DNA from: Muricea muricata
Taxonomy: Eukaryota; Cnidaria; Anthozoa; Malacalcyonacea; Plexauridae
DNA: 64,000 nt
Assembly (NCBI GenBank): GCA_963855995.1
Contig: OY979727.1
Span: 5,971,001-6,035,000, forward strand
Direction: 5' to 3'
Shown here: piece by piece, positions 1 through 11,664 of the stretch
How positions within the stretch are numbered: position 1 is the stretch's first letter
Layout of the letters: every line of letters begins with the position of its first letter
Program-made: the position numbers and the translations under genes
The notes under the pieces: generated by a model
What the model saw: only the letters and a program-made list of their open reading frames with translations
Told to the model about the DNA's origin: nothing
Database searches by the model: none

Positions 1-323
1 CCATTTAGAAAGTCCCTTTTAGGTCCGTGATTGCTATATATCATTGCGCTCAACTCGTTTAGTTTGACTCTAAAAACATCATTTTAAGCTCCAAAACGTT
101 GCCGTGATCGATTTAAGACGGAAGTTTTTAGTTGATAATTTGAGCATGTTTTTACGTTCAAATCGCTTTAAAAGCGCTTAAAACGCGTTTTTAATGATTC
201 TAAGCACGTTTCTGTTCTGTTTCAAGGTGGGTTGTAAGCTTCTCACTTCAACATGTTATTTTGCTCGTGACGATAATTTGAGTTCCGAAAACAGGATTCC
301 TGCCTTGCTAAGTTCTCCAACTT
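1..323 (+). repeat. Representative satellite monomer
   Basis: One complete monomer as phased here. Landmarks are: 'ccatttag' at 1-8; the 'gtccgtga' segment ending at 30, where the foreign insertion enters another monomer; a TATA-like 'tatatat' segment near 35-41; 'atcgat' near 109; a palindrome cluster at 138-191; HindIII 'aagctt' at 236-241; and 'gaaaac' near 286. The phase is arbitrary because a tandem array has no natural start. This copy has 'acgttcaaat' in the right arm of the main stem-loop where most copies have 'acgctcaaat'. Confidence 0.9.
138..191. other. Palindrome cluster conserved in each monomer
   Basis: Four adjoining dyads are seen in monomer 1 and recur in nearly all others. 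A stem-loop at 138-163 has 8-bp arms ('atttgagc' with 'gctcaaat'; one arm base gives a G-T wobble here) and a 10-nt loop. Next come 'cgcttt' and 'aaagcg' at 164-176 around one base, 'aagcgctt' at 172-179, and the perfect 12-bp palindrome 'aaaacgcgtttt' at 180-191. Some monomers lose the stem ('gacc' with 'gcta', for example near 23195 and 33528). A role in protein binding, cruciform formation or recombination is inference only. Confidence 0.8.
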
Positions 324-355
324 CCATTTAGAAAGTCCCTTTTAGGTCCGTGATT

Positions 356-370
356 GCAATATATCATTGC
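356..370. other. Short dyad 'gcaat-atatc-attgc'
   Basis: This 5-bp inverted repeat with a 5-nt spacer lies just after the 'gtccgtga' segment and is present in most monomers with the 'gcaatatatc' version. Monomers with 'gctatatatc' or 'ggaatatatc' break one arm. In the monomer holding the insertion it starts two bases after the insertion point, so it may mark a melted or bent target; that is inference. Confidence 0.6.
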
Positions 371-2260
371 GCTCAACTCGTCCAGTTTGGCCCTAAAAAT
401 ATCATTTTAAGCTCTAAAACAGTGGCATGATCGATTTATAACGGCAGTTTTTAGTTGATCATTTGAGCATGTTTTTACGCTCAAATCGCTTTAAAAGCGC
501 TTAAAACGCGTTTTTAATGATTGTAAGATCGTTTCTTTTCTGTCTCAAAGCAACTTGTAAGCTTCTCACTTCAACATGTTATTTTGCTTTTGACAATAGT
601 TTGAGTGCCGAAAACATTATTCCTGACTTGCTAAGTTCTCTAGTTTCAATTTAGAAAGTCCCTTTTAGGTCCGTGATTGGAATATATCATTGCGCTCAAC
701 TCATTCAGTTTGACTCTGAAAACATCATTTTTAGCTCCAAAACGTTGCTGTGATCGATTTAAGACGGAAGTTTTTAGTTGATAATTTGAGCATGTTTTTA
801 CGCTCAAATCGCTTTAAAAGCGCTTAAAACGCGTTTTTAATGATTCTAAGCTCGTTTTTGTTCTGTTTCGAGGTGGGTTGTAAGCTTCTCACTTCAACAT
901 GTTATTTTGCTCGTGACGATAATTTGAGTTCCGAAAACAGGATTCCTGACTTGCTAAGTTCTCCAACCTCCATTTAGAAAGTCCGTTTTAGGTCCGTGAT
1001 TGCAATATATCATTGCGCTCATCTCATTCAGTTTTGCCCTTAAAACATCATTTTAAGCTCCAAAACGTTGCCGTGATCGATTTAAGACGGCAGTTTTTAG
1101 TTGATCATTTGAGCATGTTTTTACGCTCAAATCGCTTTAAAAGCGCTTAAAACGCGTTTTTAATAATTCTAAGCTCGTTTCTTTTCTGTCTCAAAGCAAG
1201 TTGTAAGCTTCTCACTTCAACATGTTATTTTGCTCGTGACAATAGTTTGAGTGCCGAAAACATGATTCCTGACTTGCTAAGTTCTCTAGTTTCAATTTAG
1301 AAAGTCCCTTTTAGGTCCGTGATTGCAATATATCATTGCGCTCAACTCATTCAGTTTGGCCCTTAAAACATCATTTTAAGCTCAAAAACGTTGCCGTGAT
1401 CGATTTGAGACGGCAGTTATTAGTTGATAATTTGAGCATGTTTTTACGCTCAAATCGCTTTAAAAGCGCTTAAAACGCGTTTTTAGTGGTTCTAAGATCG
1501 TTTCTGTTTTGTTTCGAGGTAGGTTGTAAGCTTCTCACTTCAACATGTTATTTTGCTCTTAACGATAGTTTGAGTGACGAAAACAGGATTCTTGACTATC
1601 TAAGTTCTCCAACTTCCATTTAGAAAGTCCCTTTTAGGTCCGTGATTGCAATATATCATTGCGCTCAACTCGTTCACTTGGGCCCTGAAAAAATCATTTT
1701 AAGCTCTAAAACGTTGGCGTGATCGATTTAAGACGGCAGTTTTTAGTAGATCATTTGAGCATGTTTTTACGCTAAAATCGCTTCAAAGCGCTTAAAACGC
1801 GTTTTTAATGCTTCTAAGATCGTTTCTTTTCTGTTTCAAAGTAAGTTGTAAGCTTCTAACTTCAACATGTCAATTTGCTCGTGACAATAATTTGAGTGCG
1901 GAAAACATGATTCCTGACTTGCTAAGTTCTCTAATTTGCATTTAGAAAGTCCCTTTTAAATCCGTGATTGCAATATATCATTGCGCTCAACTCATTCAGT
2001 TTTGCCCTTAAAACATCATTTTAAGCTCCAAAACGTTGCCGTGATCGATTTAAGACGGCAGTTTTTAGTTGATAATTTGAGCATGTTTTTACGCTCAAAT
2101 CGCTTTAGAAGCGCTTAAAACGCGTTTTTAATGATTCTGAGATCGTTTCTGTTCTGTTTCGAGGTGAATTGTAAGCTTCTCTTTTCAACATGGTATTTTG
2201 CTCGTGACGATAGTCTGAGTGCCGAAAACAGGATTCCTGACTTACTAAGTTCTCCAACTT

Positions 2261-4520
2261 CCATTTAGAAAGTCCCTTTTAGGTCCGTGATTGCTATATA
2301 TCATTGCGCTCAACTCGTTTAGTTTGACTCTAAAAACATCATTTTAAGCTCCAAAACGTTGCCGTGATCGATTTAAGACGGAAGTTTTTAGTCGATAATT
2401 TGAGCATGTTTTTACGTTCAAATCGCTTTAAAAGCGCTTAAAACGCGTTTTTAATGATTCTAAGCTCGTTTCTGTTCTGTTTCAAGGTGGGTTGTAAGCC
2501 TCTCACTTCAACATGTTATTTTGCTCGTGACGATAATTTGAGTTCCGAAAACTGGATTCCTGCCTTGCTAAGTTCTCCAACTTCCATTTAGAAAGTCCCT
2601 TTTAGGTCCGTGATTGCAATATATCATTGCGATCAACACGTACAGTTTGGCCCTAAAAATATCATTTTAAGCTCTAAAACAGTGGCATGATCGATTTATA
2701 ACGGCAGTTTTTAGTTGATCATTTGAGCATGTTTTTACGCTCAAATCGCTTTAAAAGCGCTTAAAACGCGTTTTTAATGATTGTAAGATCGTTTCTTTTC
2801 TGTCTCAAAGCAACTTGTAAGCTTCTCACTTCAAGATGTTATTTTGCTCGTGACAATAGTTTGAGTGCCGAAAACATTATTCCTGACTTGCTAAGTTCTC
2901 TAGTTTCAATTTAGAAAGTCCCTTTTAGGTCCGTGATTGGAATATATCATTGCGCTCAACTCATTCAGTTTGACTCTGAAAACATCATTTTAAGCTCCAA
3001 AACGTTGCTGTGATCGATTTAAAACGGAAGTTTTTAGTTGATAATTTGAGCATGTTTTTACGCTCAAATCACTTTCAAAGCGCTTAAAACGCGTTTTTAA
3101 TGATTCTAAGCTCGTTTTTGTTCTGTTTCGAGGTGGGTTGTAAGCTTCTCACTTCAACATGTTATTTTGCTCGTGACGATAATTTGAGTTCCGAAAACAG
3201 GATTCCTGACTTGCTAAGTTCTCCAACCTCCATTTAGAAAGTCCCTTTTAGGTCCGTGATTGCAATATATCATTGCGCTCAACTCGTTCAGTTTGGCCCT
3301 AAAAACATCATTTTAAGCTCCAAAACAGTGGCGTGATCGATTTAAGACGGCAGTTTTTAGTTGATCATTTGAGCATGTTTTTACGCTCAAATCGCTTTAA
3401 AAGCGCTTAAAACGCGTTTTTAATGATTCTAAGCTCGTTTTTTTTCTGTCTCAAAGCAAGTTGTAAGCTTCTCACTTCAACATGTTATTTTGCTCGTGAC
3501 AATAGTTTGAGTGCCGAAAACATGATTCCTGACTTGCTAAGTTCTCTAATTTCCATTTAGAAAGTCCTTTTTAATTCCGTGATTGCAATATATCATTGCG
3601 CTCAACTCATTCAGTTTTGCCCTTAAAACAACATTTTAAGCTCCAAAACGTTGCCGTGATCGATTTAAGACGGCAGTTTTTAGTTGATAATTTGAGCATG
3701 TTTTTACGCTCAAATCGCTTTAAAAGCGCTTAAAACGCGTTTTTAATGCTTCTAAGATCGTTTCTTTTCTGTTTCAAAGTAAGTTGTAAGCTTCTAACTT
3801 CAACATGTTATTTTGCTCGTGACAATAATTTGAATGCGGAAAACATGATTCCTGACTTGCTAAGTTCTCTAATTTCCATTTAGAAAGTCCCTTTTAATTC
3901 TGTGATTGCAATATATCATTGCGCTCAACTCGTTCAGTTGGGCCCTGAAAAAATCATTTTAAGCTCTAAAACGTTGGCGTGATCGATTTAAGACGGCAGT
4001 TTTTAGTAGATCATTTGAGCATGTTTTTACGCTAAAATCGCTTCAAAGCGCTTAAAACGCGTTTTTAATGCTTCTAAGATCGTTTCTTTTCTGTTTCAAA
4101 GTAAGTTGTAAGCTTCTAACTTCAACATGTCAATTTGCTCGTGACAATAATTTGAGTGCGGAAAACATGATTCCTGACTTGCTAAGTTCTCTAATTTCCA
4201 TTTAGAAAGTCCTTTTTAAATCCGTGATTGCAATATATCATTGCGCTCAACTCATTCAGTTTTGCCCTTAAAACATCATTTTAAGCTCCAAAACGTTGCC
4301 GTGATCGATTTAAGACGGCAGTTTTTAGTTGATAATTTGAGCATGTTTTTACGCTCAAATCGCTTTAAAAGCGCTTAAAACGCGTTTTTAATGATTCTAA
4401 GATCATTTCTGTTCTGTTTCGAGGTGGGTTGTAAGCTTCTCTTTTCAACATGGTATTTTGCTCGTGACGATAGTCTGAGTGCCGAAAACATGATTCCTGA
4501 CTTACTAAGTTCTCCAACTT
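2261..4520 (+). repeat. 7-monomer higher-order repeat, unit 2
   Basis: Second 2260-bp unit. Types 1, 2, 3, 6 and 7 match unit 1 closely; types 4 and 5 are different variants, so it is an older or conversion-altered duplicate. A new monomer starts at 4521, but that monomer is not the type found at 1 and 2261, so a third unit is not clear. Confidence 0.7.
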
Positions 4521-5272
4521 CCATTTAGAAAGTCCCTTTTAGGTCCGTGATTGCAATATATCATTGCGCTCAACTCGTCCAGTTTGGCCCTAAAAACACC
4601 ATTTTAAGCTCTAAAACAGTGGCATGATCGATTTATAACGGCAGTTTTTAGTTGATCATTTGAGCATGTTTTTACGCTCAAATCGCTTTAAAAGCGCTTA
4701 AAGTCTGTTTTTAATGATTCTAAGATCGTTTCTGTTCTGTTTCGAGGTGGGTTGTAAGCTTCTCTTTTCAACATGTTATTTTGCTCGTGACGATAGTGTG
4801 AGTGACGAAAACAGGATTCCTGACTTACTAAGTTCTCCAACTTCCAATTAGAAAGTCCCTTTTACGTCCGTGATTGCAATATATCATTGCGCTGAACTCG
4901 TTCAGTATTGCTCTAAAAACATCATTTTAAGCTCTAAAACAGTGGCGTGATCGATTTAAGACGGCAGTTTTAAGTTGATAATTTGAGCATGTTTTTACGC
5001 TCAAATCGCTTCAAAAGCCCTTAAAACGCGTTTTTAATGATTGTAAGATCGTTTCTTTTCTGTCTCAAAGCAAGTTGTAAGCTTCTCACTTCAACATGTT
5101 ATTTTCCTCGTGACAATAGTTTGAGTGCCGAAAACAGGATTCCTGACTTACTAAGTTCTCCAACTTCCATTTAGAAAGTCCCTTTTAGGTCCGTCATTGC
5201 AGTTTATCATTGGTCTCAACTCGTTCAGTTTGGCCCTGAAAACATCATTTTAAGCTCTAAAACGTTGCCGTC
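4521..5272 (+). repeat. Satellite monomers without clear higher-order partner
   Basis: Ordinary 323-bp monomers linking the 7-mer pair to the 4-mer region. The type near 4521-5160 ('agtggcatg', 'agtctg', 'gctgaactcg') has a close relative at 12516-13130 and in that segment's duplicate at 19870-20480. No other structure is seen. Confidence 0.7.
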
Positions 5273-6538
5273 ATCGATTTAACGCGGAAGTTTTTAGTTG
5301 AAAATTTGAGCATATTTTTACGCTCAAATCGCTTCAAAAGCGCTGAAAACACGTTTTTAATGATTCTAAGATCGTTTATTTTCTGTCTCAAAGCATGTTG
5401 TAAGCTTCTCACTTCAACATGTTATTTTGCTCGTGACAATAGTTTTAGTTCCGAAAACATGATTCCTGACTTGCTAAGTTCTCTAGTTACCATTTAGAAA
5501 GTCGCTTTTAGGTCCGTGATTGCAATATATCATTGCGCTCAACTCGTTCAATTTGGCCCTGAAAACATCATTTTATGCTCTAAAACGTTGGCATGATCGA
5601 TTTAAGGATGCAGTTTTTAGTATATCATTTGAGCATGTTTTTACGCTCAAATCGCTTCAAAAGCGCTTAAAACACGTTTTTAATGATTGTAAGATCGTTT
5701 CTTTTCTGTTTCAAAGTAAGTTGTAAACTTCTAACTTCAACATGTTATTTTCCTCGTGACAATAGTTTGAGTGCGGAAAACATGATTCCTGACTTGCTAA
5801 GTTCACTAATTTCCATTTAGAAAGTCCCTTTTACGTCCGTGATTGCAGTATATCATTGCGCTCAACTTATTAAGCTCTAAAACGTTAGCGTGATCGATTT
5901 AAGACGGCAGTTTTTAGTTGATCATTTGAGCATTTTTTTACGCTCAAATCGCTTTAAAAGCCCTTAAAAAGCGTTTTTAATGATTGTAGGATCGTTTCTT
6001 TTCTGTTTCAAAGCAAGTTGTAAGTTTCTCACTTCAACATGTTATTTTGCCCGTGACCATAGTTTGACTGCCGAAAACATGATTCCTGACTTGCTAAGTT
6101 CTCTAATTTCCATTTAGAAAGTCCCTTTTAACTCCGTGATTGCAATATATCATTGCGCTCAACTCCTTCAGTTTGGCCCTAAAAACATCATTTTAAGCTC
6201 TAAAACGTTGGCGTGATCGATTTAAGACGGCAGTTTTTAATTTATCGTTTGAGCAAGTTTTTACGCTCAAATCGCTTCAAAAGCGCTTAAAACGCGTTTT
6301 TAATGATTGTAAGATCGTTTCTTTTCTGTCTCAAAGCAAGTTGTAAGCTTCTCACTTCAACATGTTATTTTGCTCGTGACAATAATTTGAATGCGGAAAA
6401 CATGATTCTTGACTTGCTAAGTTCTCTAATTTCCATTTAGAAAGTCCCTTTTAACTCCGTGATTGCAATATATCATTGCGCTCAACTCCTTCAGTTTGGC
6501 CCTAAAAACATCATTTTAAGCTCTAAAACGTTGGCGTG
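5273..6538 (+). repeat. 4-monomer higher-order repeat, unit 1
   Basis: The distinctive 'aacgcggaag' monomer recurs 1266 bp later, with the matching run starting at 5273/6539. The length equals four monomers less 26 bp, which is accounted for by a monomer near 5866 that lacks 26 bp of the usual sequence between 'caact' and 'aagctc'. Confidence 0.75.
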
Positions 6539-8127
6539 ATCGATTTAACGCGGAAGTTTTTAGTTGAAAATTTGAGCATATTTTTACGCTCAAATCGCTT
6601 CAAAACCGCTGAAAACACGTTTTTAATGATTCTAAGATCGTTTATTTTCTGTCTCAAAGCATGTTGTAAGCTTCTCACTTCAACATGTTATTTTGCTCGT
6701 AACAATAGTTTTAGTTCCGAAAACATGATTCCTGACTTGCTAAGTTCTCTAGTTACCATTTAGAAAGTCGCTTTTAGGTCCGTGATTGCAATATATCATT
6801 GCGCTCAACTCGTTCAATTTGGCCCTGAAAACATCATTTTATGCTCTAAAACGTTGGCATGATCGATTTAAGGATGCAGTTTTTAGTATATCATTTGAGC
6901 ATGTTTTTACGCTCAAATCGCTTCAAAAGCGCTTAAAACACGTTTTTAATGATTGTAAGATCGTTTCTTTTCTGTTTCAAAGTAAGTTGTAAACTTCTAA
7001 CTTCAACATGTTATTTTCCTCGTGACAATAGTTTGAGTGCGGAAAACATGATTCCTGACTTGCTAAGTTCACTAATTTCCATTTAGAAAGTTTCTTTTAC
7101 GTCCGTGATTGCAGTATATCATTGCGCTCAACTTATTAAGCTCTAAAACGTTAGCGTGATCGATTTAAGACGGCAGTTTTTAGTTGATCATTTGAGCATG
7201 TTTTTACGCTCAAATCGCTTTAAAAGCGCTTAAAACGCGTTTTTAATGCTTCTAAGATCGTTTCTTTTCTGTTTCAAAGTAAGTTGTAAGCTTCTAACTT
7301 CAACATGTTATTTTGCTCGTGACAATAATTTGAATGCGGAAAACATGATTCCTGACTTGCTAAGTTCTCTAATTTCCATTTAGAAAGTCCCTTTTAATTC
7401 CGTGATTGCAATATATCATTGCGCTCAACTTATTCAGTTTTGCCCCTAAAACAACATTTTAAGCTCCAAAACGTTGCCGTGATCGATTTAAGACGGCAGT
7501 TTTTAGTTGATAATTTGAGCATCTTTTTACGCTCAAATCGCTTTAAAAGCCCTTAAAAAGCGTTTTTAATAATTGTAGGATCGTTTCTTTTCTGTTTCAA
7601 AGCAAGTTGTAAGTTTCTCACTTCAACATGTTATTTTGCCCGTGACCATAGTTTGACTGCCGAAAACATGATTCCTGACTTGCTAAGTTCTCTAATTTCC
7701 ATTTAGAAAGTCCCTTTTAACTCCGTGATTGCAATATATCATTGCGCTCAACTCCTTCAGTTTGGCCCTAAAAACATCATTTTTAGCTCTAAAACGTTGG
7801 CGTGATCGATTTAAGACGGCAGTTTTTAATTTATCGTTTGAGCAAGTTTTTACGCTCAAATCCCTTCAAAAGCGCTTAAAACGCGTTTTTAATGATTGTA
7901 AGATCGTTTCTTTTCTGTCTCAAAGCAAGTTGTAAGCTTCTCACTTCAACATGTTATTTTGCTCGTGACAATAATTTGAATGCGGAAAACATGATTCCTG
8001 ACTTGCTAAGTTCTCTAATTTCCATTTAGAAAGTCCCTTTTAACTCCGTGATTGCAATATATCATTGCGCTCAACTCCTTCAGTTTGGCCCTAAAAACAT
8101 CATTTTAAGCTCTAAAACGTTGGCGTG
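6539..8127 (+). repeat. 4-monomer repeat, unit 2, with one monomer gained
   Basis: It follows unit 1 at offset 1266 to about 7200. From about 7550 the offset becomes 1589, which is 1266 plus 323, showing that one monomer was gained near 7200-7522. The later part, including the 'tttatcgtttgagc' monomer, then matches unit 1 again to about 8127. Confidence 0.7.
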
Positions 8128-10418
8128 ATCGATTTAAGACGGCAGTTTTTAAATGATCGTTGTAGCAAGTTTTTACGCTCAAATCGCTTCAAAAGCACTT
8201 AAAACGCGTTTTTAATGATTGTAAGATCGTTTCTTTTCTGTCTCAAAGCAAGTTGTAAGCTCTCACTTCAACATGTTATTTTGCTCGTGACAATAATTTG
8301 AATGCGGAAAACATGATTCCTGAGTTGCTAAGTTCTCTAATTTCCATTTAGAAAGTCCCTTTTAATTCCGTGATTGCAATATATCATTGCGCTTAACTCA
8401 TTCAGTTTTGCCCTTAAAACATTATTTTAAGCTCCAAAACGTTGGCGTGATCGATTTAAGACGGCAGTTTTTAGTTGATAATTTGAGCATGTTTTTACGC
8501 TCAAATCGCTTTAAAAGCGCTTAAAACGCGTTTTTAATGCTTCTAAGATCGTTTCTTTTCTGTTTCAAAGTAAGTTGTAAGCTTCTAACTTCAACATGTT
8601 ATTTTGCTCGTGACAATAATTTGAATGCGGAAAACATGATTCCTGACTTGCTAAGTTCTCTAATTTCCATTTAGAAAGTCCCTTTTAATTCCGTGATTGC
8701 AATATATCATTGCGCTCAACTCATTCAGTTTTGCCCTTAAAACATCATTTTAAGCTCTAAAACAGTGGCATGATCGATTTATAACGGCAGTTTTTAGTTG
8801 ATCATTTGAGCATGTTTTTACGCTCAAATCGCTTTAAAAGCGCTTAAAACGCGTTTTTAATGATTGTAAGATCGTTTCTTTTCTGTCTCAAAGCAACTTG
8901 TAAGCTTTTCACTTCAACATGTTATTTTGCTCGTGACAATAGTTTGAGTAACGAAAACATTATTCCTGACTTGCTAAGTTCTCTAGTTTCAATTTAGAAA
9001 GTCCCTTTTAGAACCGTGATTGGAATATATCATTGCGCTCAACTCATTCAGTTTGACTCTGAAAACATCATTTTAAGCTCCAAAACGTTGCTGTGATCGA
9101 TTTAAGACGGAAGTTTTTAGTTGATAATTTGAGCATGTTTTTACGCTCAAATCGCTTTAAAAGCGCTTAAAACGCGTTTTTAATGATTCTAAGATCGTTT
9201 CTGTTCTGTTTCGAGGTGGGTTGTAAGCTTCTCTTTTCAACATGGTATTTTGCTCGTGACAATAATTTGAATGCGGAAAACATGATTCCTGACTTGCTAA
9301 GTTCTCTAATTTCCATTTAGAAAGTCCCTTTTAATTCCGTGATTGCTATATATCATTGCGCTCAACTCATTCAGTTTTGCCCTTAAAACATCATTTTAAT
9401 ATCCAAAACGTTGCCGTGATCGATTTAAGACGGCAGTTTTTAGTTGATAATTTGAGCATGTTTTTACGCTCAAATCGCTTTAAAAGCGCTTAAAACGCGT
9501 TTTTAATGATTCTAAGATCGTTTCTGTTCTGTTTCGAGGTGAATTGTAAGCTTCTCTTTTCAACATGGTATTTTGCTCGTGACGATAGTCTGAGTGCCGA
9601 AAACAGGATTCCTGACTTACTAAGTTCTCCAACTTCCATTTAGAAAGTCCCTTTTAGGTCCGTGATTTCTATATATCATTGCGCTCAACTCGTTTAATTT
9701 GACTCTAAAAACATCATTTTAAGCTCTAAAACGTTGCCGTGATCGATTTAAGACGGAAGTTTTTAGTTGATAATTTGAGCATGTTCTTACGTTCAAATCG
9801 CTTTAAAAGCGCTTAAAACGCGTTTTTAATGATTCTAAGCTCGTTTCTGTTTTGTTTCAAGGTGGGTTGTAAGCTTCTCTTTTCAACATGGTATTTTGCT
9901 CGTGACGATAGTCTGAGTGCCGAAAACAGGATTCCTGACTTACTAAGTTCTCCAACTTCCATTTAGAAAGTCCCTTTTAGGTCCGTGATTGCTATATATC
10001 ATTGCGCTCAACTCGTTTAGTTTGACTCTAAAAACATCATTTTAAGCTCCAAAACGTTGCCGTGATCGATTTAAGACGGAAGTTTTTAGTTGATAATTTG
10101 AGCATGTTTTTACGTTCAAATCGCTTTAAAAGCGCTTAAAACGCGTTTTTAATGATTCTAAGCTCGTTTCTGTTTTGTTGCAAGGTGGGTTGTAAGCTTC
10201 TCACTTCAACATGTTATTTTGCTCGTGACGATAATTTGAGTTCCGCAAACAGGATTCCTGCCTTGCTAAGTTCTCCAACTTCCATTTAGAAAGTCCCTTT
10301 TAGGTCCGTGATTGCAATATATCATTGCGCGCAACTCGTCCAGTTTGGCCCTAAAAATATCATTTTAAGCTCTAAAACAGTGGCATGATCGATTTATAAC
10401 GGCAGTTTTTAGTTGATC

Positions 10419-11041
10419 ATTTGAGCATGTTTTTACGCTCAAATCGCTTTAAAAGCGCTTAAAACGCGTTTTTAATGATTGTAAGATCGTTTCTTTTCTG
10501 TCTCAAAGCGACTTGTAAGCTTCTCACTTCAACATGTTATTTTGCTCGTGACAATAGTTTGAGTGCCGAAAACATTATTCCTGACTTGCTAAGTTCTCTA
10601 GTTTCAATTTAGAAAGTCCCTTTTAGGTCCGTGATTGAAATATATCATTGCGCTCAACTCATTCAGTTTGACTCTGAAAACATCATTTTAAGCTCCAAAA
10701 CGTTGCTGTGATCGATTTAAGACGGAAGTTTTTAGTTGATAATTTGAGCATGTTTTTACGCTCAAATCGCTTTAAAAGCGCTTAAAACGCGTTTTTAATG
10801 ATTCTAAGCTCGTTTCTTTTCTGTCTCAAAGCAAGTTGTAAGCTTCTCACTTCAACATGTTATTTTGCTCGTGACAATAGTTTGAGTGCCGAAAACATGA
10901 TTCCTGACTTGCTAAGTTCTCTAGTTTCAATTTAGAAAGTCCCTTTTAGGTCCGTGATTGCAATATATCATTGCGCTCAACTCATTCAGTTTGGCCCTTA
11001 AAACATCATTTCAAGCTCAAGACGGCAGTTATTAGTTGATA
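10419..11041 (+). repeat. 623-bp dimer duplication, unit 1
   Basis: Two monomers, one lacking 23 bp ('tcaagctcaagacgg' near 11018), are repeated at once at offset 623 (646 less 23). Both units carry the rare 'gcgacttg' and 'attgaaatat' variants, so this is a young local duplication. It predates the 7354-bp duplication, because both units are also present at 17773-19018. Confidence 0.85.
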
Positions 11042-11664
11042 ATTTGAGCATGTTTTTACGCTCAAATCGCTTTAAAAGCGCTTAAAACGCGTTTTTAATG
11101 ATTGTAAGATCGTTTCTTTTCTGTCTCAAAGCGACTTGTAAGCTTCTCACTTCAACATGTTATTTTGCTCGTGACAATAGTTTGAGTGCCGAAAACATTA
11201 TTCCTGACTTGCTAAGTTCTCTAGTTTCAATTTAGAAAGTCCCTTTTAGGTCCGTGATTGAAATATATCATTGCGCTCAACTCATTCAGTTTGACTCTGA
11301 AAACATCATTTTAAGCTCCAAAACGTTGCTGTGATCGATTTAAGACGGAAGTTTTTAGTTGATAATTTGAGCATGTTTTTACGCTCAAATCGCTTTAAAA
11401 GCGCTTAAAACGCGTTTTTAATGATTCTAAGCTCGTTTCTTTTCTGTCTCAAAGCAAGTTGTAAGCTTCTCACTTCAACATGTTATTTTGCTCGTGACAA
11501 TAGTTTGAGTGCCGAAAACATGATTCCTGACTTGCTAAGTTCTCTAGTTTCAATTTAGAAAGTCCCTTTTAGGTCCGTGATTGCAATATATCATTGCGCT
11601 CAACTCATTCAGTTTGGCCCTTAAAACATCATTTCAAGCTCAAGACGGCAGTTATTAGTTGATA
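11042..11664 (+). repeat. 623-bp dimer duplication, unit 2
   Basis: Direct repeat of 10419-11041 with the same 23-bp deletion near 11640. Similarity runs on until about 11720, where 'ttttagttgtt' replaces 'ttttaatgatt'. Confidence 0.85.

Larger units (their letters stand above)
1..2260 (+). repeat. 7-monomer higher-order repeat, unit 1
   Basis: The distinctive monomer at 1 ('gctatat', 'tttgactc') recurs at 2261. The spacing of 2260 equals seven monomers less one base, explained by a monomer with 'cttcaaagcg' instead of 'cttcaaaagcg' near 1783. The unit may begin before the window. Its order of monomer types is largely shared with the next unit, but positions 4-5 differ. Confidence 0.75.

Noticed and set aside
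35..45. 'tatatat' in each monomer as a TATA promoter
   Set aside because: AT-rich words are expected in this satellite and no start-site or downstream gene supports it.
211..235. CENP-B box in the 'ttcgaggtggg' segment of the monomer
   Set aside because: The required A and CGGG positions of the nTTCGnnnnAnnCGGGn consensus do not match on either strand.
5306..7935. Small open frames of 63-75 codons in satellite monomers, as genes
   Set aside because: They recur only because the monomers are duplicated, most monomers carry stops in the same frame, and no promoter, intron or known domain is visible.
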